The translations under genes and the position numbers were made by a program. Below, in pieces: positions 15,024 to 21,973 of a stretch of 38,945 nucleotides of DNA. The stretch lies in the NCBI GenBank assembly GCA_030601485.1, contig JAUVTO010000001.1, forward strand, positions 1 through 38,945. Direction: 5' to 3'. Below the pieces are notes generated by a model. That model saw only the letters and a program-made list of their open reading frames with translations, did not search any database and had not been told where the DNA came from. The stretch comes from Desulfobacterales bacterium (GTDB lineage Bacteria; Desulfobacterota; Desulfobacteria; Desulfobacterales; UBA11574). The first letter of the stretch is position 1, and each line of letters begins with the position of its first letter.

Positions 15024-15836
15024 ATGAAAGATGTCCGTATTGCAGTTATTGTCTCTAATTCACCGGTAAACAAGATCAGCAACAATCTCAACGGCATGGT
15101 CAAGTGGATCAAGTCGTCAAAAAATCAAGGTGCCGATATCATCTGTTTTCCTGAAATGAATATTTCCGGATACAGTAATCACCGGGATATTAATTTGGCT
15201 GCAGAACCGGTTCCCGGACCGGCAACTCGGAATCTTTTAAATTTGGCTAAAGGTGAGAAGATTGTCATCCTGGCAGGCATGATTGAAAGGGATGAAAAAG
15301 ACCGGTTATTTGCGAGCCATCTGGTGGTAAAACCTGACGGGTTTGTAGGCGTCTACCGAAAGTTACATATCTCTCCGCCGGAACGCACCGTTTTAACACC
15401 CGGGGACAAAATCCCTCTGTTCAATGCAGAGGGTGTGAATTTTGGCATCCAGCTTTGTTACGATGCCCACTTCCCCGAGCTTTCCACCCGGATGGCCCTA
15501 AAAGGGGCTGATCTTATCTTCATCCCTCATGCGTCTCCGAGAGGAACTCCTGAAGAAAAATACCGATCATGGATGCGACATCTGCCTGCAAGGGCCTTTG
15601 ATAACAGCCTGTTTATTATCGCATGTAACCAGACCGGTGAAAATGAAAAAGGACTCAGCTTTCCGGGTATTGCCGTAATCATCGGGCCATCCGGCGAAGT
15701 TATTCACAAGGATTTAAGCGGCAAAGAAGGTATGTTATTAGCAAACCTGAAGGCCGAAGACCTGAACCGGGTTCGAAGTCACAGGATGCGATACTTTATC
15801 CCAAACAGACGACCTGAGCTTTATAACATCCCATAG
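15024..15836 (+). CDS. nitrilase-family carbon-nitrogen hydrolase
   Basis: The 270-residue protein has the nitrilase-superfamily triad: E44 in CFPEMNISGY, K113 in YRKLHI and C145 in LCYDAHFPE. SHRMRYFIPNRRPELY near the C-terminus is the usual dimer-edge segment. It hydrolyses an amide or nitrile C-N bond; relatives include omega-amidase and N-carbamoyl-amino-acid amidases, and the substrate is not predictable here. The ribosome binding site is weak. The frame is separated from the siroheme decarboxylase gene by a repeat, so joint transcription is uncertain. Confidence 0.9.
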   Translation: MKDVRIAVIVSNSPVNKISNNLNGMVKWIKSSKNQGADIICFPEMNISGYSNHRDINLAAEPVPGPATRNLLNLAKGEKIVILAGMIERDEKDRLFASHLVVKPDGFVGVYRKLHISPPERTVLTPGDKIPLFNAEGVNFGIQLCYDAHFPELSTRMALKGADLIFIPHASPRGTPEEKYRSWMRHLPARAFDNSLFIIACNQTGENEKGLSFPGIAVIIGPSGEVIHKDLSGKEGMLLANLKAEDLNRVRSHRMRYFIPNRRPELYNIP

Positions 15837-15863
15837 GGTCTAAATCATTACTCCGGGTTAGAT

Positions 15864-15913
15864 GCGGGACGCTGGAGGAAAGTACAAACATCATGGATCC
15901 CCGAGCGTCCCGT
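15864..15913. repeat. inverted repeat between convergent genes
   Basis: GCGGGACGCT (15864-15873) and AGCGTCCCGT (15904-15913) pair over 9-10 bases with a 30-base loop. It sits between the stops of the nitrilase gene and the 86-residue gene. There is no T-run, so it is a weak bidirectional terminator at best. Confidence 0.6.
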
Positions 15914-15917
15914 AACG

Positions 15918-16178
15918 CTATCCGCACAGGCGGAGCTCTCGACCGGTAAGAGCCAAATTGCCGTCTGGTGTAAACTCTCCGATCATGCAGGTAATTCTTT
16001 TCATACCCCTGATCATTAGCGAACACCAGGCATCGAGTACGTCAAAATGACCGGTTTTACTTGTAATTATCTCAACAAGATCTGCCGGAATGTTTTGTTT
16101 TATTGCTTTTTTTCCTGAATCTGCATCCCAATTCGCCGGTTCTTTGCCAACAACATAAATAATTAGTCCTGATTTCAT
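15918..16178 (-). CDS. 86-residue protein under a cobalamin riboswitch
   Basis: Not recognised. The product begins MKSGLIIYVVGKEPANWD, has a predicted helical middle, and contains three cysteines (C52 in DAWCSLMIRG, C64 in RITCMIGEF, C85 in LRLCG). There is no signal peptide or clear membrane helix. The start is the ATG at 16178: AAAGGAGGTG lies seven bases upstream, and the in-frame GTG at 16187 is part of that ribosome binding site. It is the only gene downstream of the riboswitch and terminator at 16239-16512; the next gene is convergent. Control by B12 suggests a role in cobalamin or corrinoid use, or a B12-independent alternative. This is inference from context only. Confidence 0.75.
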   Translation of the reverse strand: MKSGLIIYVVGKEPANWDADSGKKAIKQNIPADLVEIITSKTGHFDVLDAWCSLMIRGMKRITCMIGEFTPDGNLALTGRELRLCG

Positions 16179-16238
16179 TTTTTTCACCTCCTTTCATAAC
16201 GTTTTAAGCCCCGCCGAGGATGCGTAAACACGCCCAAA

Positions 16239-16279
16239 TAAAAAAAGCCCTTCAATCCTTTTTAAAAGATTGAAGGGCT
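16239..16279 (-). terminator. terminator between cobalamin riboswitch and the 86-residue gene
   Basis: On the minus strand AGCCCTTCAATC pairs perfectly with GATTGAAGGGCT (12-bp stem), followed by TTTTTTT. It lies 70 bases after the riboswitch and 60 before the gene's start codon, the place expected for a transcription-attenuation switch. A second perfect hairpin (TAACCATA/TATGGTTA plus CTCTG/CAGAG, 16309-16346) lies between the two. Confidence 0.9.
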
Positions 16280-16349
16280 GCACCCAGCTTACTTGACCCT
16301 TTTTTATGTAACCATAACGCTCTGTAACACCGCAGAGATATGGTTATTA

Positions 16350-16512
16350 CTAAGGCAGGTCTTCTGACTCCCGGTTCATCCTAATCTCTGCACCTTCCCA
16401 TACGGTTAAAACCAAACAGTGGCATATCGCAGATTTCGTCGCCGGTCACAGCGGCGGGACCGCTCCCGATTTTCACGGAATTCCCTATTAAGCCGTTAAA
16501 GGCACCTTTTTT
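16350..16512 (-). ncRNA. cobalamin (B12) riboswitch
   Basis: On the minus strand the segment has the conserved blocks of the AdoCbl riboswitch in order: AGGTGCC, AATAGGGAATTCCGTGAAAATC, GGGAGCGGTCCCGCCGCTGTGA, then ATGCCACTG, then GGGAAGG, ending with AGTCAGAAGACCTGCCT. The spacing between blocks is as expected. Its output is the strong terminator at 16239-16279 and the 86-residue gene. No cobalamin synthesis or transport gene follows it. Confidence 0.95.
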
Positions 16513-16574
16513 ATTTTTAAAATATGTCAAAAGGTCTGTCAAGAGAAATAAAACTTATGTAAATTTTTACATAA

Positions 16575-16613
16575 TAAAAAATCCCGCGGCACAAAAGTGC
16601 ACACGGGATTTTT
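16575..16613 (-). terminator. intrinsic terminator after dnaK
   Basis: AAAAATCCCG...CGGGATTTTT forms a stem around an inner GCAC/GTGC hairpin, with T-runs on both sides, 22 bases after the dnaK stop. It would also stop transcription from the other strand. Confidence 0.88.
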
Positions 16614-16634
16614 ACTGCAAAATGCCAGTTGCGG

Positions 16635-18563
16635 TTATTTTTTGTCGTCGTCTTTTACCTCTTCGAAATCAGCATCCACAACATCCTCGTCGGATGCAGA
16701 AGGTCCCGGCTGCTCCGGTTCTGCTGCATCGGCTCCGGCCTGCTGCTGATCTGCCTGGGAAGCCTGCTGATACATGGCTTCGGCCAGTTTATGGGAAGCC
16801 TGCGTCAACTCTTCGCTCAGGCGTTTGATCTCTGCAATATCATCCCCTTCCATAGCTTTTTTAAGAGGTTCAATGGCAGCTTCAACTTTGCCCTTGGTTG
16901 CAGCATCGATCTTGTCACCAAGATCTTTTGTCGATTTTTCCGTTGAATAGATCAGCGCATCTGCCGAGTTTCGAGCCTCAACCAACTCCTTTTTCTTTTT
17001 ATCCTCTTCAGCATGAAGATCGGCATCCTTTATCAATCTGTCGATTTCTTCTTTGGACAAACCGCTGGAAGCCGTTATTTGTATGGATTGCTCCTTACCT
17101 GTTGCAATATCTTTTGCAGAAACGTTCACAATTCCGTTGGCATCGATGTCAAATGTCACATCGATTTGCGGCACACCTCTTGGCGCGGGGGGTATCCCCA
17201 CAAGTTCGAAGCGTCCCAGAGTCTTGTTACCGGTGGCCATCTCCCGCTCTCCCTGCATCACATGGATAGATACAGCCGGCTGGTTGTCGGCCGCTGTTGA
17301 AAAAGTCTGGCTCTTTTTAGTCGGGATGGTGGTATTCTTTTCAATCAGCCGTGTCATGACACCACCTAAGGTCTCTATGCCAAGGGAAAGGGGAGTAACA
17401 TCGAGAAGAAGAACGTCCTTAACGTCTCCTTTCAACACACCTCCCTGAATGGCAGCGCCGATGGCAACAACTTCGTCCGGGTTAACCCCTTTATGGGGTT
17501 CCTTGCCAAAAAATTTCTTGACGCGTTCCTGAACCGCAGGCATGCGCGTCATACCGCCAACAAGAATTACTTCATTAATGTCATTGGTGGACAGTCCCGA
17601 ATCCTTAATCGCAATTCGACAAGGTTTTTCAAGTTTGTCCAGCAGGTCACTGATAAGACCTTCAAGCTTGGCTCGGGTTATCTTTATGTTAAGATGCTTT
17701 GGACCGGCAGCGTCGGCTGTAATAAATGGAAGATTAACATCCGTTTCCATGGAAGTGGACAGTTCCATTTTTGCTTTTTCAGCAGCTTCTTTCAATCGCT
17801 GTAACGCCATTTTATCGTTTCTTATATCAATCCCCTGGTCTTTTTTGAACTCATCTGCCAGGTAATCGATAAGCCGAAGGTCGAAATCTTCACCGCCGAG
17901 ATGGGTATCACCATTTGTCGCTTTTACCTCGAAAACCCCTTCGCCGATTTCAAGTATGGACACATCAAATGTGCCGCCACCCAGATCAAAAACAACAATT
18001 TTTTCTTCGCTTTTCTTATCGAGGCCATATGCAAGTGCTGCGGCAGTGGGCTCATTAATGATTCTTGACACATTAAGACCTGCGATTTTTCCGGCATCTT
18101 TGGTTGCCTGTCGCTGGCTGTCGTTAAAATAGGCAGGAACAGTTATAACCGCATCGGTAACTTTCTCTCCAAGATATTCCTCTGCCGTATTTTTGATATT
18201 AGCCAAAATAAAGGATGATATCTCAGCCGAACTATTTAACTTGCCCCGCATATTTATTCTGATATCGCCATTCTCTGCCTGTTCAATCTTATAAGGAAGT
18301 ATTTTAATATCGTCCTGTACTTCTTTGGATGCATACTTACGACCGATAAGCCTTTTTACACCAAAAACCGTATTCTCAGGGTTTGTGATTGACTGTCGTT
18401 TTGCAATTTGACCGACCAATCTCTCATTGCTGTCTGAAACGGCCACAATAGAAGGTGTTGTACGCCCTCCCTCGGGGTTTGTAATAACTTTGGCCTCACT
18501 CCCCTCCATAACCGCCACACATGAATTTGTAGTGCCGAGATCGATTCCAATGATTTTACTCAT
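16635..18563 (-). CDS. dnaK: chaperone DnaK (Hsp70)
   Basis: An ATP-dependent chaperone that binds exposed hydrophobic peptides, cycling with J-proteins and GrpE. The 642-residue protein has IIGIDLGTTNSC at the start, VFDLGGGTFDVSIL and the VGGMTRMP phosphate-binding loops, the DVTPLSLGIET linker, and a C-terminal lid. Its tail is rich in Gln/Ala and ends in acidic residues (EDVVDADFEEVKDDDKK), the EEVD-like end typical of bacterial DnaK. AAGGAGG precedes the ATG at the normal distance. It follows grpE by 39 bases. No dnaJ or hrcA is adjacent. Confidence 0.98.
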   Translation of the reverse strand: MSKIIGIDLGTTNSCVAVMEGSEAKVITNPEGGRTTPSIVAVSDSNERLVGQIAKRQSITNPENTVFGVKRLIGRKYASKEVQDDIKILPYKIEQAENGDIRINMRGKLNSSAEISSFILANIKNTAEEYLGEKVTDAVITVPAYFNDSQRQATKDAGKIAGLNVSRIINEPTAAALAYGLDKKSEEKIVVFDLGGGTFDVSILEIGEGVFEVKATNGDTHLGGEDFDLRLIDYLADEFKKDQGIDIRNDKMALQRLKEAAEKAKMELSTSMETDVNLPFITADAAGPKHLNIKITRAKLEGLISDLLDKLEKPCRIAIKDSGLSTNDINEVILVGGMTRMPAVQERVKKFFGKEPHKGVNPDEVVAIGAAIQGGVLKGDVKDVLLLDVTPLSLGIETLGGVMTRLIEKNTTIPTKKSQTFSTAADNQPAVSIHVMQGEREMATGNKTLGRFELVGIPPAPRGVPQIDVTFDIDANGIVNVSAKDIATGKEQSIQITASSGLSKEEIDRLIKDADLHAEEDKKKKELVEARNSADALIYSTEKSTKDLGDKIDAATKGKVEAAIEPLKKAMEGDDIAEIKRLSEELTQASHKLAEAMYQQASQADQQQAGADAAEPEQPGPSASDEDVVDADFEEVKDDDKK

Positions 18564-18602
18564 TTGTTTTCCTCCTTACCTTATATATACTTTTTTTATT
18601 TT

Positions 18603-19229
18603 CTATTCTTCTTGAGCATGATTTTCCTGGTTTTCGGAGTCTGTTTTTTTTGATACAACAACCGTGGCAGGTCTGAGCAACCTGTCATGCATCATGTATC
18701 CTTTCTCAAGTTCGTTTAAAATAGTTTTTTCAGGATGGTCATCTGACTCTTCTTGCATAACAGCCTGGTGTAAAGCGGGATCAAAAGTTTTCCCAAGAGA
18801 CTGAAACGGTTTCACGCCGAATTGCTCAAAAATCTTCAGTATTTCTTTGAGGGTCATGTTTACACCTTCCACCACCGAGCTATTTGAGCGATTGTCATTA
18901 TTTGAAGATTCTATGGCACGGTCAAGATTATCGACCACGGGAAGCATGGCCTTTACAAAACTTTCATTGGCAAATTTCCTGAAGTCATTCATTTCGCGTG
19001 CAGCACGCTTCTTGTAGTTTTCAAACTCAGCGGAAACCCTCAAGAAACGATCATAGGACTCTTTTGACTCCTGTTCCATGGATTCAAGCTTTTCTTCCAT
19101 GACTTTTAAAGGATCACCGGTATTTTCTTTGTCTTCTTTCCCCGAATCGATCTCTTCGGAAATTTTCTTTTGTTTACCGTTTTCTTCGACTTCGGTATTA
19201 ATTTCGATTTTCTTTTTTTTTGCTCCCAT
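18603..19229 (-). CDS. grpE: nucleotide exchange factor GrpE
   Basis: Releases ADP from DnaK. The 208-residue protein has a charged, low-complexity N-terminus, a long coiled coil (about residues 40-100, MEEKLESMEQESKESYDRFL then EFENYKKRA), and a C-terminal beta domain with GVKPFQSLGKTFDPALHQAV and LLRPATVVVSK. The gene starts ATGGGAGCA followed by nine A's then AAGAAAATC-like codons (KKKK), a possible slippage site close to the start codon. The AGGAG upstream is rather far (13 bases). It is first in the grpE-dnaK operon. Confidence 0.96.
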   Translation of the reverse strand: MGAKKKKIEINTEVEENGKQKKISEEIDSGKEDKENTGDPLKVMEEKLESMEQESKESYDRFLRVSAEFENYKKRAAREMNDFRKFANESFVKAMLPVVDNLDRAIESSNNDNRSNSSVVEGVNMTLKEILKIFEQFGVKPFQSLGKTFDPALHQAVMQEESDDHPEKTILNELEKGYMMHDRLLRPATVVVSKKTDSENQENHAQEE

Positions 19230-19316
19230 CAGTCGAGACTTTCTCCTGATTTTTTTTAAAATATTTACACACCCGATTTTTCATAAAATACGGGCTAATA
19301 CCACAACATTGCTCAA

Positions 19317-19344
19317 AAAATAAGACTGTCTGGGATATTGTCAA
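19317..19344 (-). promoter_or_regulatory. candidate sigma70-type promoter of grpE-dnaK
   Basis: On the minus strand, TTGACA (19344-19339), a 16-base spacer and TATTTT (19322-19317) lie about 90 bases before the grpE start. I see no CIRCE inverted repeat (TTAGCACTC/GAGTGCTAA), so HrcA control at this site is not indicated. Confidence 0.5.
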
Positions 19345-19514
19345 GGTAGAAAAAGGAATTTTAGATTTTGAGTTCCGGATTTAATGATTGAAATCTGTCG
19401 ATTTTAAATATGAGGGCCGAGGATGGGTGCCAGGTGTGCAATTATTAATATTTATAAGCGGGAGAATTGGTTGTGCACCCTCTATCGAATCTTTTCTGAA
19501 ATGAAATAAGCCAA

Positions 19515-19722
19515 AAGTTTGACCGGGATCGATCCACGACACAGACTGCATTACTTATCGCTGCTTCCTTCCGGACCTGACGAGGTTCGTAACCGTCTGT
19601 TGCGCGGCGGCCGATCAGATTGACTTATAGGCTCCCAGGTTAAAACCCTTTAGAGGGAATTCAGCCCCGCATGAAGCGGATTTCGGGAAAAGGGCACCGC
19701 TAGCTCCCCGCCTAGCACAACC
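19515..19722 (-). ncRNA. ffs: signal recognition particle RNA, large bacterial type
   Basis: On the minus strand, the universal SRP helix-8 core GTCAGGTCCGGAAGGAAGCAGC is present near 19562-19583. The 5' part (GTGCTAGGCGGGGAGCTAGCGGTGCCC, from about 19722) is the Alu-type domain seen in large SRP RNAs. So this is the roughly 200-270 nt form, not the short 4.5S type of gammaproteobacteria. Flanks of helix 5 (CAGAC...GTCTG, GATCG...CGATC) pair. Ends are estimated from pairing, not from a promoter or terminator. Confidence 0.93.
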
Positions 19723-19879
19723 ATTAGTTTAAATATAATCGATTAAAAAAAAATTCAAGTTAAAAAAGAAATCGGTTTTCCTACCACAATATAGACTACA
19801 ATTCAAATTAGCAGATCTATATTCTGTGTTTTTTATTGACATTCATCTATTCCTATCATAATCTTTTTTCAACTGTTTC

Positions 19880-20025
19880 AAAATTGATAAACTCGTAAAA
19901 AGTCCTAAAACCGTCATGCCGGACTTGATCCGGCATCCAGAACCCATTGAATTTACTGAATTCCGGCTTTCGCCGGAATGACAAAAAAAGGGTGTTTTTC
20001 GACTTTTTACGAAACCGTCAAAATT
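19880..20025. repeat. family B element, copy 3
   Basis: The ends AAAATTGATAAACTCGTAAAAAGTC and GACTTTTTACGAAACCGTCAAAATT are inverted copies, and the right end matches family B copy 1 almost base for base. The interior differs from copy 1 and contains two compact hairpins, ATGCCGGACTTGATCCGGCAT and ATTCCGGCTTTCGCCGGAAT, the widespread 'CGTCATTCCGGC' type. Confidence 0.8.
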
Positions 20026-20093
20026 AAAAATTCGTAACATTTTAGCTTTTTGAAAATATTACCCCTTCAGGGAAAAGAAATGAAAGGTAAATT

Positions 20094-20486
20094 ATGATAC
20101 GAAAACTTCTAATCCTTTTATTATTATCCTCTTATTTCATAATGTTAGGCTGTGCCGCTTTTATCGCCGGAACAGGAGCAGGAGCAGGTGTATATACCTA
20201 TGTAAACGGCGAATTGAAAACATCTTATCAAGCAACGTTTGATGAAACGAATCGGGTATGTACTGCAGTGCTAAAAAGTCTGGAAATGGAGATAACAGAA
20301 AAAACATCAGACAGTATTAAGGCAAAAATTAAAGCCAGACAAACCGACGGAACACCGATCACAATAAAAACTGTAATGAGAGCACCCGGGACTACCGAGG
20401 TTTCCGTCCGATCAGGCATCGTAGGAATATGGGATAAAAAAGTTTCCGAGCTTATTCATGCCAGCATTGCACAAAGGCTACAATAG
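20094..20486 (+). CDS. DUF3568 family lipoprotein
   Basis: The 130-residue protein has a signal peptide (RKLLILLLLSSYFIMLGC) ending in a lipobox with Cys at residue 20. A Gly-rich stretch (FIAGTGAGAGVYTYVNGELK) follows, then an alpha/beta domain of the DUF3568 type. It is anchored in the envelope; function unknown. AAAGGT precedes the ATG. A five-codon frame (ATG at 20080, after AGGGA) ends in a TGA that overlaps the start codon, possibly coupling translation. Its 3' end overlaps the tilS frame by 29 bases. Confidence 0.88.
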   Translation: MIRKLLILLLLSSYFIMLGCAAFIAGTGAGAGVYTYVNGELKTSYQATFDETNRVCTAVLKSLEMEITEKTSDSIKAKIKARQTDGTPITIKTVMRAPGTTEVSVRSGIVGIWDKKVSELIHASIAQRLQ

Positions 20487-21915
20487 TAAATTATTACGTG
20501 CTGTTGAACAGACCGTTACAACCTATGGAATGCTTAAACCGGGAGATTCGGTTGTTGTCGGTGTATCCGGCGGGCCTGATTCAGTAGCCCTTTTTCACGT
20601 ACTTCTCACATTAGTATCCCGCTTTTCCCTCAGGCTTAAAGTTGCACATTTAAATCATTGTCTGCGCCAGAACAATTCCGATAAGGATGCTGAATTTGTT
20701 GCATCTCTTGCCGGCAGGTTTGACATACCTTGTTATATTCAAAAATCGGATGTCCGTAAATATCAGCTTGAACACAAGCTTTCCCTGGAAGAAGCGGCCA
20801 GACGCGTTCGACACACCTTTTTAAACAAAGTGGCAGAAAAAAACAGGTTTAATAAAATTGCACTCGGCCATCATTTTGATGATAATGCAGAACTTGTCTT
20901 AATGAATCTTTTTAGAGGAAGCGGCCCGCTGGGCATTTCAGGCATTCCTCCGGTAAGGGACGGAAAGATTATCCGTCCGTTGATACAATCAAATCGTTCC
21001 GAAATAATCGATTTTCTGGATAAAAATGGACTAAAATATATATCTGACACATCCAATAGGGACACAAGATTCCTTAGGAACAGGATACGTCACGATTTAA
21101 TTCCGCTGTTAAAAACATCCTACAATCCCAAAATCAGTCAAAGCCTCAACCGGCTTGCCTCGATTATCAGATCTGAAGAAGAATGGATTGAAGATGTCAT
21201 TCATCCTCTCTTCGAAAAAGCATCTGTGAGCATTCAGGACGGTCAGATTGCCCTATCTGTCTCAATCTTGAATGGAGTTCATGTAGCAGCACAAAGACGG
21301 ATAATAAGAAAGGCGATTTCAAAAATAAAAGGGGACTTAAGGCGTATTAGCTTTACTCACATAGATTCCGCCATAGACCTTGTGGAATACGGGCCGACTT
21401 ATGGAAATATCGATTTGCCCGATTGTATCAGGATCCAGCGAAAAGGAGACGTTCTTGTCTTTTCAAGAGAAAAAAACAGATTGCGTAATATGGATGTAAA
21501 ATCCGGCCGGTCAGAACTGCTTGCTTTTGAATACATAATAGCAAAACCCGAACCCATATTTATAAAAGAATTCAGCGCTCATATAAAATTCACCGAAATG
21601 GGCATAGAAAATCTGCCCGACTTATGTGGCTCTGGACAAAATACCGGTTTTTTTGATAGGGATGCGTTAAGCTTCCCGCTGGTTTTGAGAAATTTTCGCC
21701 ATGGTGACCGTTTTACGCCACTGGGTATGACCGGAACACAAAAAATAAAAAAATTTTTCATCGACAAAAAAGTCCCCAGAAAAGAACGCATAAAATGCCC
21801 CATATTGCTTTGTCGGGGAAAAATAATCTGGGTTGCCGGTTATAGAATAGATGAATCCGTAAAAGTGAAACCGTCAACCAAAAATGTACTTAAAGTTGAA
21901 CTTTCTCTTGCCTAA
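20458..21915 (+). CDS. tilS: tRNA(Ile)-lysidine synthetase
   Basis: Converts C34 of tRNA-Ile(CAU) to lysidine so that it reads AUA. The 485-residue protein has the PP-loop SGGPDS at 37-42, LGHHFDDNAE, the RNR-containing FLRNRIRHDLIPLL segment and a C-terminal TilS domain (FRHGDRFTPLGMTGTQKIKKFF). The gene overlaps the lipoprotein gene by 29 bases and lacks a good ribosome binding site, so coupled translation is likely. The classic tilS-ftsH-folP order follows. The possible substrate, a CAT-anticodon tRNA, lies at 3013. Confidence 0.96.
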   Translation: MPALHKGYNSKLLRAVEQTVTTYGMLKPGDSVVVGVSGGPDSVALFHVLLTLVSRFSLRLKVAHLNHCLRQNNSDKDAEFVASLAGRFDIPCYIQKSDVRKYQLEHKLSLEEAARRVRHTFLNKVAEKNRFNKIALGHHFDDNAELVLMNLFRGSGPLGISGIPPVRDGKIIRPLIQSNRSEIIDFLDKNGLKYISDTSNRDTRFLRNRIRHDLIPLLKTSYNPKISQSLNRLASIIRSEEEWIEDVIHPLFEKASVSIQDGQIALSVSILNGVHVAAQRRIIRKAISKIKGDLRRISFTHIDSAIDLVEYGPTYGNIDLPDCIRIQRKGDVLVFSREKNRLRNMDVKSGRSELLAFEYIIAKPEPIFIKEFSAHIKFTEMGIENLPDLCGSGQNTGFFDRDALSFPLVLRNFRHGDRFTPLGMTGTQKIKKFFIDKKVPRKERIKCPILLCRGKIIWVAGYRIDESVKVKPSTKNVLKVELSLA

Positions 21916-21973
21916 TTAACAATAATGATTAATATAATTTTATAAATAATCATTTTACAGGGGGTTGAGGCTT

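Noticed and set aside
15796..16026. Minus-strand frame overlapping the 86-residue gene
   Set aside because: It spans the inverted repeat and the convergent gene end, has no ribosome binding site and its composition (Arg-rich, SRAPPVRIALRDARG) looks like a shadow frame.
19843..20040. 65-residue minus-strand frame with SGESRNSV text
   Set aside because: This is the translation of the widespread CCGGAAT hairpin repeat inside the family B element, not a gene.
20080..20097. Five-codon upstream frame overlapping the lipoprotein start
   Set aside because: It has AGGGA upstream and its TGA overlaps the ATG, but it is too short to support as a gene; recorded only as possible translational coupling.
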